The notes under the pieces were generated by a model, which was given only the letters and a program-made list of their open reading frames with translations, did no database searches and had not been told where the DNA came from. Source: Erysipelotrichaceae bacterium (lineage in GTDB: Bacteria > Bacillota_I > Bacilli_A > Erysipelotrichales > Erysipelotrichaceae). Taken from it: a DNA stretch of 7,164 nucleotides. The position numbers and the translations under genes were made by a program. The stretch is taken from assembly GCA_017511325.1 (NCBI GenBank), contig JAFWKS010000273.1, positions 1 through 7,164 of the forward strand, read 5' to 3'. Below, one piece after another: positions 1 to 5,909 of the stretch (its first letter is position 1; every line of letters begins with the position of its first letter).

Positions 1-180
1 ATTCTGATGAATGACGGAATACTCTTGTATTCAACCTGTACGCTTAACAAGAAGGAAAATGAAAAACTGATCAGAAAGTTCCTTTCTGAAAACGATCATT
101 ATATCCTTATAGAAGACGAGACAATCATCAATGAGCTTGGTGACTGTTTCTATTATGCCAAGATGAAGAAGGTGAGATGA
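1..180 (+). CDS. rsmB: 16S rRNA (cytosine-5)-methyltransferase RsmB, 3' end only
   Basis: This is the C-terminal 59 codons of a gene that begins outside the window, read in frame 1 and ending at TGA 178-180. The fragment begins ILMNDGILLYSTCTLNKKEN. YSTCT followed by a K/E-E-N-E segment is motif VI of the RsmB/RsmF (NOL1/NOP2/Sun) family; the Cys (fragment residue 13) is the expected catalytic nucleophile that attacks C6 of the target cytosine. The family uses S-adenosylmethionine to make m5C in 16S rRNA (C967 in E. coli). The product is cytosolic. The stop codon overlaps the next start as ATGA, so the gene is translationally coupled to rlmN, and rsmB-rlmN-phosphatase-kinase is a standard Bacillota order, which favours RsmB over other family members. 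The N-terminal NusB-like domain that would confirm this is not in the window. Confidence 0.85.
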   Translation: MLMNDGILLYSTCTLNKKENEKLIRKFLSENDHYILIEDETIINELGDCFYYAKMKKVR

Positions 181-1211
181 TGACTTCGATATATGATCTT
201 TCACTTGCGGATCTGCAGAACTACCTGAGTGATAAGGGACTCAAGCCTTTTCATGCGCGTCAGATCTTTAAATGGCTCTATGAGAAAAGGATAAGCGATT
301 TCGATTCGATGAGCGATATCTCCAAAAAACTCATTGAACAGCTAAAAGGCGATTTCTCCATCGAACCGCTGAAGATCGTAACGTCTCAGACTTCCAGAGA
401 CGGAACGATGAAGTTTCTGTTTGAGATGAGTGACGGTGCACTGGTCGAATCAGTGCTGATGGTATTTGATTATGGTTTTTCAGCCTGTCTTTCTTCGCAG
501 GTCGGCTGCAATATGGGTTGTGCCTTCTGTGCTTCAGGTCTTTTGAAAAAACAGCGTGATTTAAGTGCCGGAGAGATCGTCGGTCAGGCGCTGATGATCC
601 AAAGACAGCTTGATCTTAGAGGGGGACGTCTGGGTAATATCGTCGTCATGGGAACAGGAGAACCTTTTGACAATTATGATAATGTCATGAAGGCCTTAAG
701 CATCATCAATGATCCATATGGCCTTGAGATTGGTTCTCGTCACATATCCATCTCTACATGTGGTCTTGTCCCGGGAATACTTCGTTTCTCAAAGGAACAG
801 ATGCAGTATAATCTGGCTATCTCGCTACATGCACCAAACGATGAATTAAGGAATACACTGATGCCGGTAAACAAGGCCTATCCTTTAAGTGAACTGATCG
901 ATGCCTTAAAAGAGTACTCGCATCTGAACAACCGCCGTCTTACTTTTGAATATCTGCTGCTTAAGGGAGTCAATGATCAGGACATCCACGTCAAACAGAT
1001 CAAAGAACTTTTAAAGGGCTTGAATGCCTATATCAATCTGATCCCGTACAATACGGTCAAGGAAAAAGACTTCAGATCAAGCAGTGAAGAAGATGCCTTG
1101 CGTTCTTATGATTTGCTTAAGAAAAACGGTGTAGCTGTGACCTTGAGGCAGAAAAAGGGTGATGATATCGATGCGGCATGTGGCCAACTCAGAGCTAATA
1201 GTCTAAAATAA
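177..1211 (+). CDS. rlmN: Dual-specificity 23S rRNA/tRNA (adenine-C2)-methyltransferase RlmN
   Basis: This radical SAM enzyme makes m2A at A2503 of 23S rRNA and A37 of some tRNAs, as known for the family. The 344 residues are a normal length. The 4Fe-4S motif CxxxCxxC is C111-C115-C118 (CNMGCAFC). C104, seven residues before it, and C335 in DAACGQL match the two extra cysteines that form and resolve the covalent methylated intermediate (E. coli C118 and C355). The SAM-contact loop is MGTGEP (158-163), and SLHAPND (216-222) and RLTFEYLLLKGVND (254-267) are family blocks. The first ATG (177) overlaps the rsmB stop. A second in-frame ATG at 180 lies 4 nt after AGGTGA (170-175), so the true start may be Met2. 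There is no sign of truncation. Cfr-type resistance methylation is unlikely because the locus is the housekeeping one. Confidence 0.96.
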   Translation: MMTSIYDLSLADLQNYLSDKGLKPFHARQIFKWLYEKRISDFDSMSDISKKLIEQLKGDFSIEPLKIVTSQTSRDGTMKFLFEMSDGALVESVLMVFDYGFSACLSSQVGCNMGCAFCASGLLKKQRDLSAGEIVGQALMIQRQLDLRGGRLGNIVVMGTGEPFDNYDNVMKALSIINDPYGLEIGSRHISISTCGLVPGILRFSKEQMQYNLAISLHAPNDELRNTLMPVNKAYPLSELIDALKEYSHLNNRRLTFEYLLLKGVNDQDIHVKQIKELLKGLNAYINLIPYNTVKEKDFRSSSEEDALRSYDLLKKNGVAVTLRQKKGDDIDAACGQLRANSLK

Positions 1212-1215
1212 GCTT

Positions 1216-1953
1216 ATGGAATATTACTGTATTACCGATGTCGGTTTGATAAGAGAAAAAAATCAGGACTCATATATTGCCGTAGAGAACGACTATGGCG
1301 ATTTTCTTTTTCTCGTCGCAGATGGAATAGGCGGGGGAAAAGCCGGCGAAGTAGCAAGCGGCGAAGTTATCAAGTATTTTGATTTCACTTTCAAACTGTC
1401 TGGTAAATTCACAGCGGTTGAAGATATCATCAGTTTTTTGACTTTCCATATAAACGCTGTAAACAAACACGTCTATGACATGTCCCTGAAATATAAGGAA
1501 TATGAAGGCATGGGAACGACTTTGACCGGTTTTATGATCACGCCTTTAGGCAAGTTTGTCATAAACTGCGGTGATTCAAGAGTCTATGGCTTCAGTGATG
1601 GAATAATGATCTGTCTGACTAATGATGATACCTTGGTAAACAGACTGCTTCAGGAAGGAAAGATCACCTATGAGGAGTCTTTGAACCATCCACAAAGGCA
1701 TTATCTCATCAGAGCCATTGGCGTCGGAGAAAAAGTCAAAGCAGACGTCCATCAGATAAAGGATATGGATTATCTTTTGGCCTGTTCAGATGGCTTGCAT
1801 GGCTATGTGAGCGATGAAGAAATAAAGACGATAGTTCTCGATAAAGAGAAAAGTGTCGCCCAGAAAACGATCGATCTTAAAGATCTTTCGCTTTTAAAAG
1901 GCGGCTATGATAATGTTACGGCAGTTCTAGCGAGGCTGAAGGAAGATGTCTAA
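1216..1953 (+). CDS. stp: PP2C-family Ser/Thr protein phosphatase (Stp/PrpC), partner of PrkC
   Basis: A soluble 245-residue phosphatase, the usual length for bacterial Stp/PrpC, expected to remove phosphate from the neighbouring kinase and its substrates using two Mn/Mg ions. PPM motifs appear in order: TDVGLIREKNQD (7-18), VADGIGG (34-40, metal ligand D36), GMGTTLTG (98-105), GDSRVY (119-124), SDGL (191-194, metal ligand D192) and YDNVT (231-235, metal ligand D232). Two common positions differ: the first motif ends NQD rather than NED, and the segment often written T.DHS reads TNDDT (135-139); both variants are familiar in this family. The gene starts 4 nt after rlmN with no clear SD, so initiation probably depends on translation through rlmN. 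It overlaps prkC by 8 nt. Called prpC in Bacillus. Confidence 0.95.
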   Translation: MEYYCITDVGLIREKNQDSYIAVENDYGDFLFLVADGIGGGKAGEVASGEVIKYFDFTFKLSGKFTAVEDIISFLTFHINAVNKHVYDMSLKYKEYEGMGTTLTGFMITPLGKFVINCGDSRVYGFSDGIMICLTNDDTLVNRLLQEGKITYEESLNHPQRHYLIRAIGVGEKVKADVHQIKDMDYLLACSDGLHGYVSDEEIKTIVLDKEKSVAQKTIDLKDLSLLKGGYDNVTAVLARLKEDV

Positions 1954-3604
1954 TACGATCGGAAACCGTTATGAGATCATGAAACTTCTCGGCAGAGGCG
2001 GTATGGCAGATGTATACCTCGCTTTTGACGTGATCCTGAATCGTCATGTAGCCGTCAAGATAATGAAATCGGATATGGCTGATGATGACCTGGCCAGGGA
2101 AAGATTCAGAAGAGAAGCAGAAGCTGTAACGCAGCTATCCCATCCGAATATCGTGGATGTCTATGATGTGGGCGAAGATGGTGACCGCAACTATATCGTC
2201 ATGGAATATGTGAAGGGATATACGCTTAAGCAGCTCATCAAGAAAAGAGGACCGATCCCTTACAAGGAAGCGGTCTGGATGATGAAACAGCTTGCGGGTG
2301 CTTTGATGGAAGCTCATCGCAACAATGTCATTCACCGTGATGTAAAATCTCAAAACGTCCTGATCAAAGATGATGGCACGATCAAGCTTTCTGACTTCGG
2401 CATAGCTTTAGCAAACGGTTCGATCCAGATAACGCACGAAGATTCTGTCATCGGTTCTGTTCATTATCTGGCACCTGAGCTTTCCAAGGGCAAGCAGGCG
2501 ACCATGCAGTCAGACATCTATTCACTGGGCATCGTTTTCTATGAACTCTTGAGTGGTGATGTGCCATTCAAGGGAGATACACCGGTACAGGTCGCTTTGA
2601 AGCATATCAAACAGGAGATCCCTTCTGTAAGAAGCATGAATCCGGATATTCCGCAATCGGTCGAAAATATCGTTATCAAGGCGACAGCCAAGAACCTCAA
2701 CAACCGTTACAAGAACATCGCTTTGATGCTGAAGGATCTCAATGACTGTCTCAAGAAGGAACATCGCAATGATCAGAAGATAACTTTTGAAAATGCAAGC
2801 ATCCCTAGAAAAAGCAGCGATATCTATATCGCCCGGAAAGAGCCGGCCAAGGAAAAGAAACAGAAAGCTTTCAGTTACATTTTTCTTTCTTTAGTCGGCC
2901 TGCTTTCAATAAGCGCTGTTGTGATCGTGCTGTTTTTATCTGGTCTGATCGGAAACAGGACCAGGATGGTCAAGGTTCCGGACCTTAGAAACATGTCCGT
3001 ACAGGCAGCCAGAGATATCCTGGCAGAAAAGGGGCTTGAAGTTGATGATTCACGCATCACCTGGATCTTATCCGACAGTGTTGCGAAGGATCTGATCATA
3101 GAAAGCAATCCGACATATGATGAAGAAGTTGAAGTCGGTTCTAAAATAAAATTGACCGTTTCTAACGGACTTTATTCTACTTTATACAATTATGTAGGAT
3201 GGGATTATAAAGACGCCAGAAACGAACTGTATTCACTTAATTTCAATGTTAAAGTCATTGCGGTCGAATCAGATGAAACACCGGGCAAAGTCCTTAAACA
3301 GGATCCTGAATCAGGTTTCAAATATGATCCAAATGTCAAGAATACCATCACCCTGGAGTATTCACAGGAAAAGATCGTCATCATCTCCTATGAGCTTAAA
3401 GGCATGAGCATCGATCAGGCGGTTTCCTATTTTAATGAAAACAATATCAAATACTCCCTGGAAAATAAAGACCGCAGTTTCTTCAATGAAGATGAACTGA
3501 ATGATTCCGCTGTCGATACGGTCATAAAGACAGATCCGGAGCTTGGTTCTGCCATAAATCTATCTGAAGATATAACAGTAAAAGTATATTACTACGGAGA
3601 ATAA
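1946..3604 (+). CDS. prkC: Membrane Ser/Thr protein kinase with PASTA repeats (PrkC/Stk)
   Basis: A 552-residue one-pass membrane kinase. The cytoplasmic Hanks-type domain (about 9-270) is complete: Gly-loop GRGGMADV (16-23), ATP-anchoring K38 in VAVK, helix-C Glu E57, catalytic loop HRDVKSQN (130-137, base D132), DFG (150-152) and GSVHYLAPE (170-178) after an activation loop with T163 and S167. A Lys/Arg-rich juxtamembrane stretch (about 270-308) precedes a single membrane helix (about 311-335). The outside part holds three PASTA repeats (about 342-407, 408-474, 475-550); only the first has a clear VPDL start and the third has a longer insert. PASTA domains bind muropeptides or lipid II in relatives, so this should be a cell-wall sensor controlling growth, division or germination. 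Start ATG 1946 lies inside stp; AAGGA (1939-1943) is very close to it, so coupling is likely. The order stp-prkC is standard; the usual next gene rsgA is missing. Confidence 0.96.
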   Translation: MSNTIGNRYEIMKLLGRGGMADVYLAFDVILNRHVAVKIMKSDMADDDLARERFRREAEAVTQLSHPNIVDVYDVGEDGDRNYIVMEYVKGYTLKQLIKKRGPIPYKEAVWMMKQLAGALMEAHRNNVIHRDVKSQNVLIKDDGTIKLSDFGIALANGSIQITHEDSVIGSVHYLAPELSKGKQATMQSDIYSLGIVFYELLSGDVPFKGDTPVQVALKHIKQEIPSVRSMNPDIPQSVENIVIKATAKNLNNRYKNIALMLKDLNDCLKKEHRNDQKITFENASIPRKSSDIYIARKEPAKEKKQKAFSYIFLSLVGLLSISAVVIVLFLSGLIGNRTRMVKVPDLRNMSVQAARDILAEKGLEVDDSRITWILSDSVAKDLIIESNPTYDEEVEVGSKIKLTVSNGLYSTLYNYVGWDYKDARNELYSLNFNVKVIAVESDETPGKVLKQDPESGFKYDPNVKNTITLEYSQEKIVIISYELKGMSIDQAVSYFNENNIKYSLENKDRSFFNEDELNDSAVDTVIKTDPELGSAINLSEDITVKVYYYGE

Positions 3605-3606
3605 AC

Positions 3607-4257
3607 ATGATAATTGCACCATCTGTCTTATCAATGCACTATGAAGATTTCAGAAAAGAACTGAATGATCTTAATGAAAGTGTCGAATGGATTCATTTTG
3701 ACGTGATGGACGGACACTTTGTACCGAATCTAACTTTTGGGCCGGCGATCATGGAAGCTTTCAGAAGAAACAGCAATCTTTTTCTTGATGCTCATCTGAT
3801 GGTCAGTGATCCCGATTATTTCGCTGATGTCTTTGCAAAAGCTGGAGCTGACAGTATCGTTTTTCACTATGAAGCTTATAACGATATAGATAAATGCAGC
3901 AGATTGATTGATAAGATACATGACAAAGGTTTGAAAGCCGGCATTTCTATCAAACCAAAAACTTCAATAGAAGAGATAGTTCCTCTTCTTGATAAGATCG
4001 ATATCTTTCTGCTCATGTCAGTCGAACCGGGATTCGGCGGACAGAAGTTCATGATCGAAGCGCTTGATAGAGTTTCACAGCTAAAGAAATATAAAGATGA
4101 GCATGGACTGAATTATATAATCGAAGTCGATGGTGGGGTAAGTGATAAAAATGCCCACGAGCTTGTATGCAGAGGCACTGATGCGCTGGTAGCCGGGTCA
4201 TTCGTCTTCAATGGCGATATAAAGACTAATGTTCAGAAACTGAGGAATTGCGAGTAA
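3607..4257 (+). CDS. rpe: Ribulose-phosphate 3-epimerase
   Basis: A cytosolic TIM-barrel enzyme that interconverts D-ribulose 5-phosphate and D-xylulose 5-phosphate in the pentose phosphate pathway. All 216 residues expected for the family are present: APSVLSMHYEDF (4-15), HFDVMDGHFVPN (30-41), DAHLMV (61-66), SVEPGFGGQKF (138-148), IEVDGGV (172-178) and GSFVF (197-201). Metal and catalytic residues H30, D32, H63 and D175 are visible, with D32 and D175 as the acid/base pair by family knowledge. The start is well supported: GGAGA (3596-3600) lies 6 nt before ATG 3607, inside the end of prkC, and the gap to prkC is 2 nt. It is the last gene of the unit, and its stop codon lies within the terminator stem. 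In Bacillus relatives rsgA lies before and thiN after this gene; neither is here. Confidence 0.97.
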   Translation: MIIAPSVLSMHYEDFRKELNDLNESVEWIHFDVMDGHFVPNLTFGPAIMEAFRRNSNLFLDAHLMVSDPDYFADVFAKAGADSIVFHYEAYNDIDKCSRLIDKIHDKGLKAGISIKPKTSIEEIVPLLDKIDIFLLMSVEPGFGGQKFMIEALDRVSQLKKYKDEHGLNYIIEVDGGVSDKNAHELVCRGTDALVAGSFVFNGDIKTNVQKLRNCE

Positions 4258-4278
4258 ACGGAAATGTTTACTCTTTTT
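4252..4278 (+). terminator. Intrinsic terminator of the rsmB-rlmN-stp-prkC-rpe unit
   Basis: A perfect 8-bp stem, GAGTAAAC (4252-4259) with GTTTACTC (4266-4273), closes a 6-nt loop and is followed by TTTTT (4274-4278) and AT-rich DNA. The rpe stop codon TAA (4255-4257) is within the left arm, so ribosomes finishing rpe cover part of the hairpin. There is no T-run on the opposite strand, so it should work only for rightward transcription. Confidence 0.85.
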
Positions 4279-4324
4279 ATATCTGATTGATTAATCATAT
4301 TGATGATTATTTATATTTTGGGAT

Positions 4325-4349
4325 AAAAAAAACTTCCTTTGCGGAAGTT
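4325..4349 (-). terminator. Intrinsic terminator of rpmB
   Basis: On the minus strand AACTTCC (4349-4343), loop GCAAA and GGAAGTT (4337-4331) form a 7-bp stem followed by a T-run (A-run 4325-4330 on the plus strand, up to 4332 if the last two pairs open). The rpmB stop codon (4350-4348) runs into the stem. There is no T-run on the plus side, so this terminator and the rpe one are separate, each serving one direction of a convergent gene pair. Confidence 0.85.
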
Positions 4350-4542
4350 ATGCTGCCTTTGCCTGATTCTTTAAAGTTCTAAGTGCGCGGGCAGAAACGC
4401 GAACCTTCTGTGGTTTACCATCAACCATCATTGTAACGGTCTGAAGATTTACATTCCATTTACGGCGTGTAGCACGAAGTGAATGTGAACGGTTGTTACC
4501 AGACATTTGTTTTTTACCAGTGATAGCACATACTCTTGACAT
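4348..4542 (-). CDS. rpmB: 50S ribosomal protein L28 (bL28)
   Basis: A 64-residue, strongly basic ribosomal protein of the large subunit. The family pattern is clear: [17 protein letters not shown], then [19 protein letters not shown] (18-36) and [13 protein letters not shown] (46-58). Only one cysteine (C5) remains where zinc-binding L28 forms carry CxxC pairs (here CAIT), so this is the zinc-free (C-minus) type. The start is ATG 4542-4540, not the upstream in-frame ATG at 4563: the SD AAAGGGGG lies at 4558-4551, 8 nt before this ATG, and the extra seven codons would be encoded by the SD itself. The gene is monocistronic, with its own promoter and terminator, convergent with rpe and divergent from ftsA. 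The place after rpe agrees with the rpe-thiN-spoVM-rpmB region of Bacillus, with the intervening genes absent. Confidence 0.97.
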   Translation of the reverse strand: MSRVCAITGKKQMSGNNRSHSLRATRRKWNVNLQTVTMMVDGKPQKVRVSARALRTLKNQAKAA

Positions 4543-4550
4543 ACAGCTTG

Positions 4551-4558
4551 CCCCCTTT
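4551..4558 (-). promoter_or_regulatory. Ribosome binding site that sets the rpmB start
   Basis: On the minus strand AAAGGGGG lies 8 nt before ATG 4542. It falls inside the reading frame if the farther ATG at 4563 is used, so it argues for the shorter 64-residue L28, which also begins where the family normally begins. Confidence 0.85.
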
Positions 4559-4575
4559 CTCAATTTCGCTTAATT

Positions 4576-4604
4576 ACTTTAACATAAAAGATCTATAAAT
4601 GCAA
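4576..4604 (-). promoter_or_regulatory. Putative rpmB promoter (sigma-A type with extended -10)
   Basis: Read on the minus strand, a -35-like TTGCAT (4604-4599) is separated by exactly 17 nt from a -10-like TAAAGT (4581-4576), and the -10 is preceded by TGT, an extended -10 element. The predicted transcription start is near 4569, giving a leader of about 27 nt that contains the SD. The -35 has only the TTG core, so the extended -10 may carry much of the strength. Confidence 0.55.
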
Positions 4605-4631
4605 ATCTTTACACAACGAAATGTATTATTA

Positions 4632-4640
4632 TGTTAAAAT
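4632..4640 (+). promoter_or_regulatory. Putative ftsA promoter, extended -10 element TGTTAAAAT
   Basis: TAAAAT (4635-4640) matches the -10 consensus at 5 of 6 positions and is preceded by TGT, an extended -10. The best -35-like hexamer, TTTACA (4608-4613), is 21 nt away, too far for this -10; it is 16 nt from a weaker alternative, TATGTT (4630-4635). With the extended -10 the transcript would start at about 4646-4648, only 2-4 nt before ATG 4650. The element lies in the 107-nt region shared with the divergent rpmB gene. Confidence 0.5.
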
Positions 4641-4649
4641 TATCTATGT

Positions 4650-5909
4650 ATGGGAAATGATATCAAGCAGATTTACGTAGCTATGGAGCTATGTGAAAAT
4701 GAGATAAAACTATTGGTAGGTGAGTATTTTAATACGCGTTTCAACATCATACGCTCAGATAAATATTACACTAATTCGATAAGTGATTTTGGCATAAACA
4801 ACAAGGAAGAACTTTCCAACGACATCAGAAAGGCTCTAGATGAAACATCACAGAAGATCCTGACTGATATCGAGAAAGTTATTTTAGTTTTACCGGCATA
4901 TAATTTCAAGCGTTATCCGCTTAAGAGCAAGGTCGTTACGGAAAACGGGATAATAACCAAGAAGGATATTGCCAGAGCGGTATCCAATTCCTTAAAGACC
5001 AAGGTCGATTCAAATGTTCTGGTTGCCAATTCGACTATCGTAAAATATAACGTCAACGGTATCTCTACCAGAAGACTTCCGGAAAACGAAAAAGCTGATG
5101 AAGTTTATGCCGATATCGATCTTTTGTGTGCTGATGTGGAACTTTCATATGATTATGTTTCAGCGGTCGAAAACGCCGGAGTCAAAGTTCTCGATATCAC
5201 TTTAAACAATTACGCGATCGCAAGAGAAGCGGCTTTATTTGAAGAGTCATTAAACAAGAACGTCATAATCCTGGATATCAACAAAACCTGCACATATCTG
5301 ACATTGCTAGCCAAGGGCAGACTTGTCTCTACGGAAATTGTATTTGATGGTCTCAACTCGATGATAAACAGGTTATATCGCACTTACAACATGCCTTATA
5401 ACGATATTGCCAAGCTGGTGAAATATTCAACTGACTTCAACAGTGAATATCCTGATGATACGATCTATGCCTGGACTGATCAGGGAGCAACGAAATCGAT
5501 CAATACAAGAATGCTGAATCAGTGTATCGATGAACCGCTTGATGCGCTTTGCGAGAAACTCGTCTCCATGTGCAAGCCGATCATTGAAGACGGCGCCTTG
5601 ATCGTCCTGACCGGGGAAGGCTGCCAGATGGCTTCGCTGCTTGAAAGACTTAAGGAAAAGACCCTTACAAAAGTCAAGACATATTATCCGGATACGATCG
5701 GAGTCAGAGATCCGGCGATGACGGCTTTGTATGGTGCTTTCTTCGTATATCGTGATAAAGTATTATTAAATGATCTGAATGTGAATTGTGTGGATCTTAT
5801 CAAATATGAAAATGCAATTGACCAGAAAAAATTTGAATCTGAGGGTGAGACGATCACTACGAAGATCAAGAATCTGTTCAAACAGTATATGGAAAAGGGG
5901 GAGAAGTAA
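4650..5909 (+). CDS. ftsA: Divergent cell-division protein FtsA (actin-like membrane anchor of FtsZ)
   Basis: 419 residues, a normal FtsA length, directly before ftsZ. FtsA tethers FtsZ filaments to the membrane. The N-terminal IYVAMELCENEIKLLVGE (8-25) aligns with the FtsA start IYVSLDIGTSSVKVIVGE; a 1C/SHS2-like segment follows (about 78-180), then NVIILDINKTCTYLTLLAKG (204-223), VLTGEGCQM (319-327) and RDPAMTALYGAF (353-364). The C-terminal TITTKIKNLFKQYMEKGEK (401-419) is a basic amphipathic helix, as in the FtsA membrane-targeting sequence. The oddity is that the phosphate-1 loop (DxGT) reads ELCE and the phosphate-2 loop (DIGGGTT) reads DINKTCT, so ATP binding is doubtful. ATG 4650 is the only usable early start because the frame closes at TAA 4635-4637; it has no SD. 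Met12 (4683) is possible but would cut the first strand. The name rests on position and weak motifs. Confidence 0.88.
   Translation: MGNDIKQIYVAMELCENEIKLLVGEYFNTRFNIIRSDKYYTNSISDFGINNKEELSNDIRKALDETSQKILTDIEKVILVLPAYNFKRYPLKSKVVTENGIITKKDIARAVSNSLKTKVDSNVLVANSTIVKYNVNGISTRRLPENEKADEVYADIDLLCADVELSYDYVSAVENAGVKVLDITLNNYAIAREAALFEESLNKNVIILDINKTCTYLTLLAKGRLVSTEIVFDGLNSMINRLYRTYNMPYNDIAKLVKYSTDFNSEYPDDTIYAWTDQGATKSINTRMLNQCIDEPLDALCEKLVSMCKPIIEDGALIVLTGEGCQMASLLERLKEKTLTKVKTYYPDTIGVRDPAMTALYGAFFVYRDKVLLNDLNVNCVDLIKYENAIDQKKFESEGETITTKIKNLFKQYMEKGEK
5897..5903 (+). promoter_or_regulatory. Ribosome binding site of ftsZ
   Basis: GGGGGAG, within a longer purine stretch, lies 6 nt before the ftsZ ATG (5910) and inside the last codons of ftsA. 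It is among the strongest SDs in the window, in contrast to ftsA, which has none. This could help give the large FtsZ excess over FtsA that cells usually need. Confidence 0.8.

Noticed and set aside
1270..1470. Minus-strand frames inside stp, prkC, rpe and ftsA (this one is an example)
   Set aside because: All lie opposite well-supported genes and show no SD or recognisable motif.
4288..4297. TGATTAATCA palindrome between the rpe and rpmB terminators
   Set aside because: A short AT-only-type palindrome in AT-rich DNA between two terminators; likely chance, and no promoter is nearby.
4258..4347. Possible spoVM-like micro-gene, expected here by synteny
   Set aside because: The gap holds only the two terminators and AT-rich spacer; no open frame resembling the 26-residue SpoVM was found.
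4543..4563. N-terminal extension of L28 by seven codons from ATG 4563
   Set aside because: The extra codons are encoded by the SD sequence itself, and the family begins at the next Met (4542), which has ideal SD spacing.
4608..4613. TTTACA as the -35 of the ftsA promoter
   Set aside because: It is 21 nt from the best -10, which is too far; it fits only with the weaker TATGTT, so I did not make it part of the main call.
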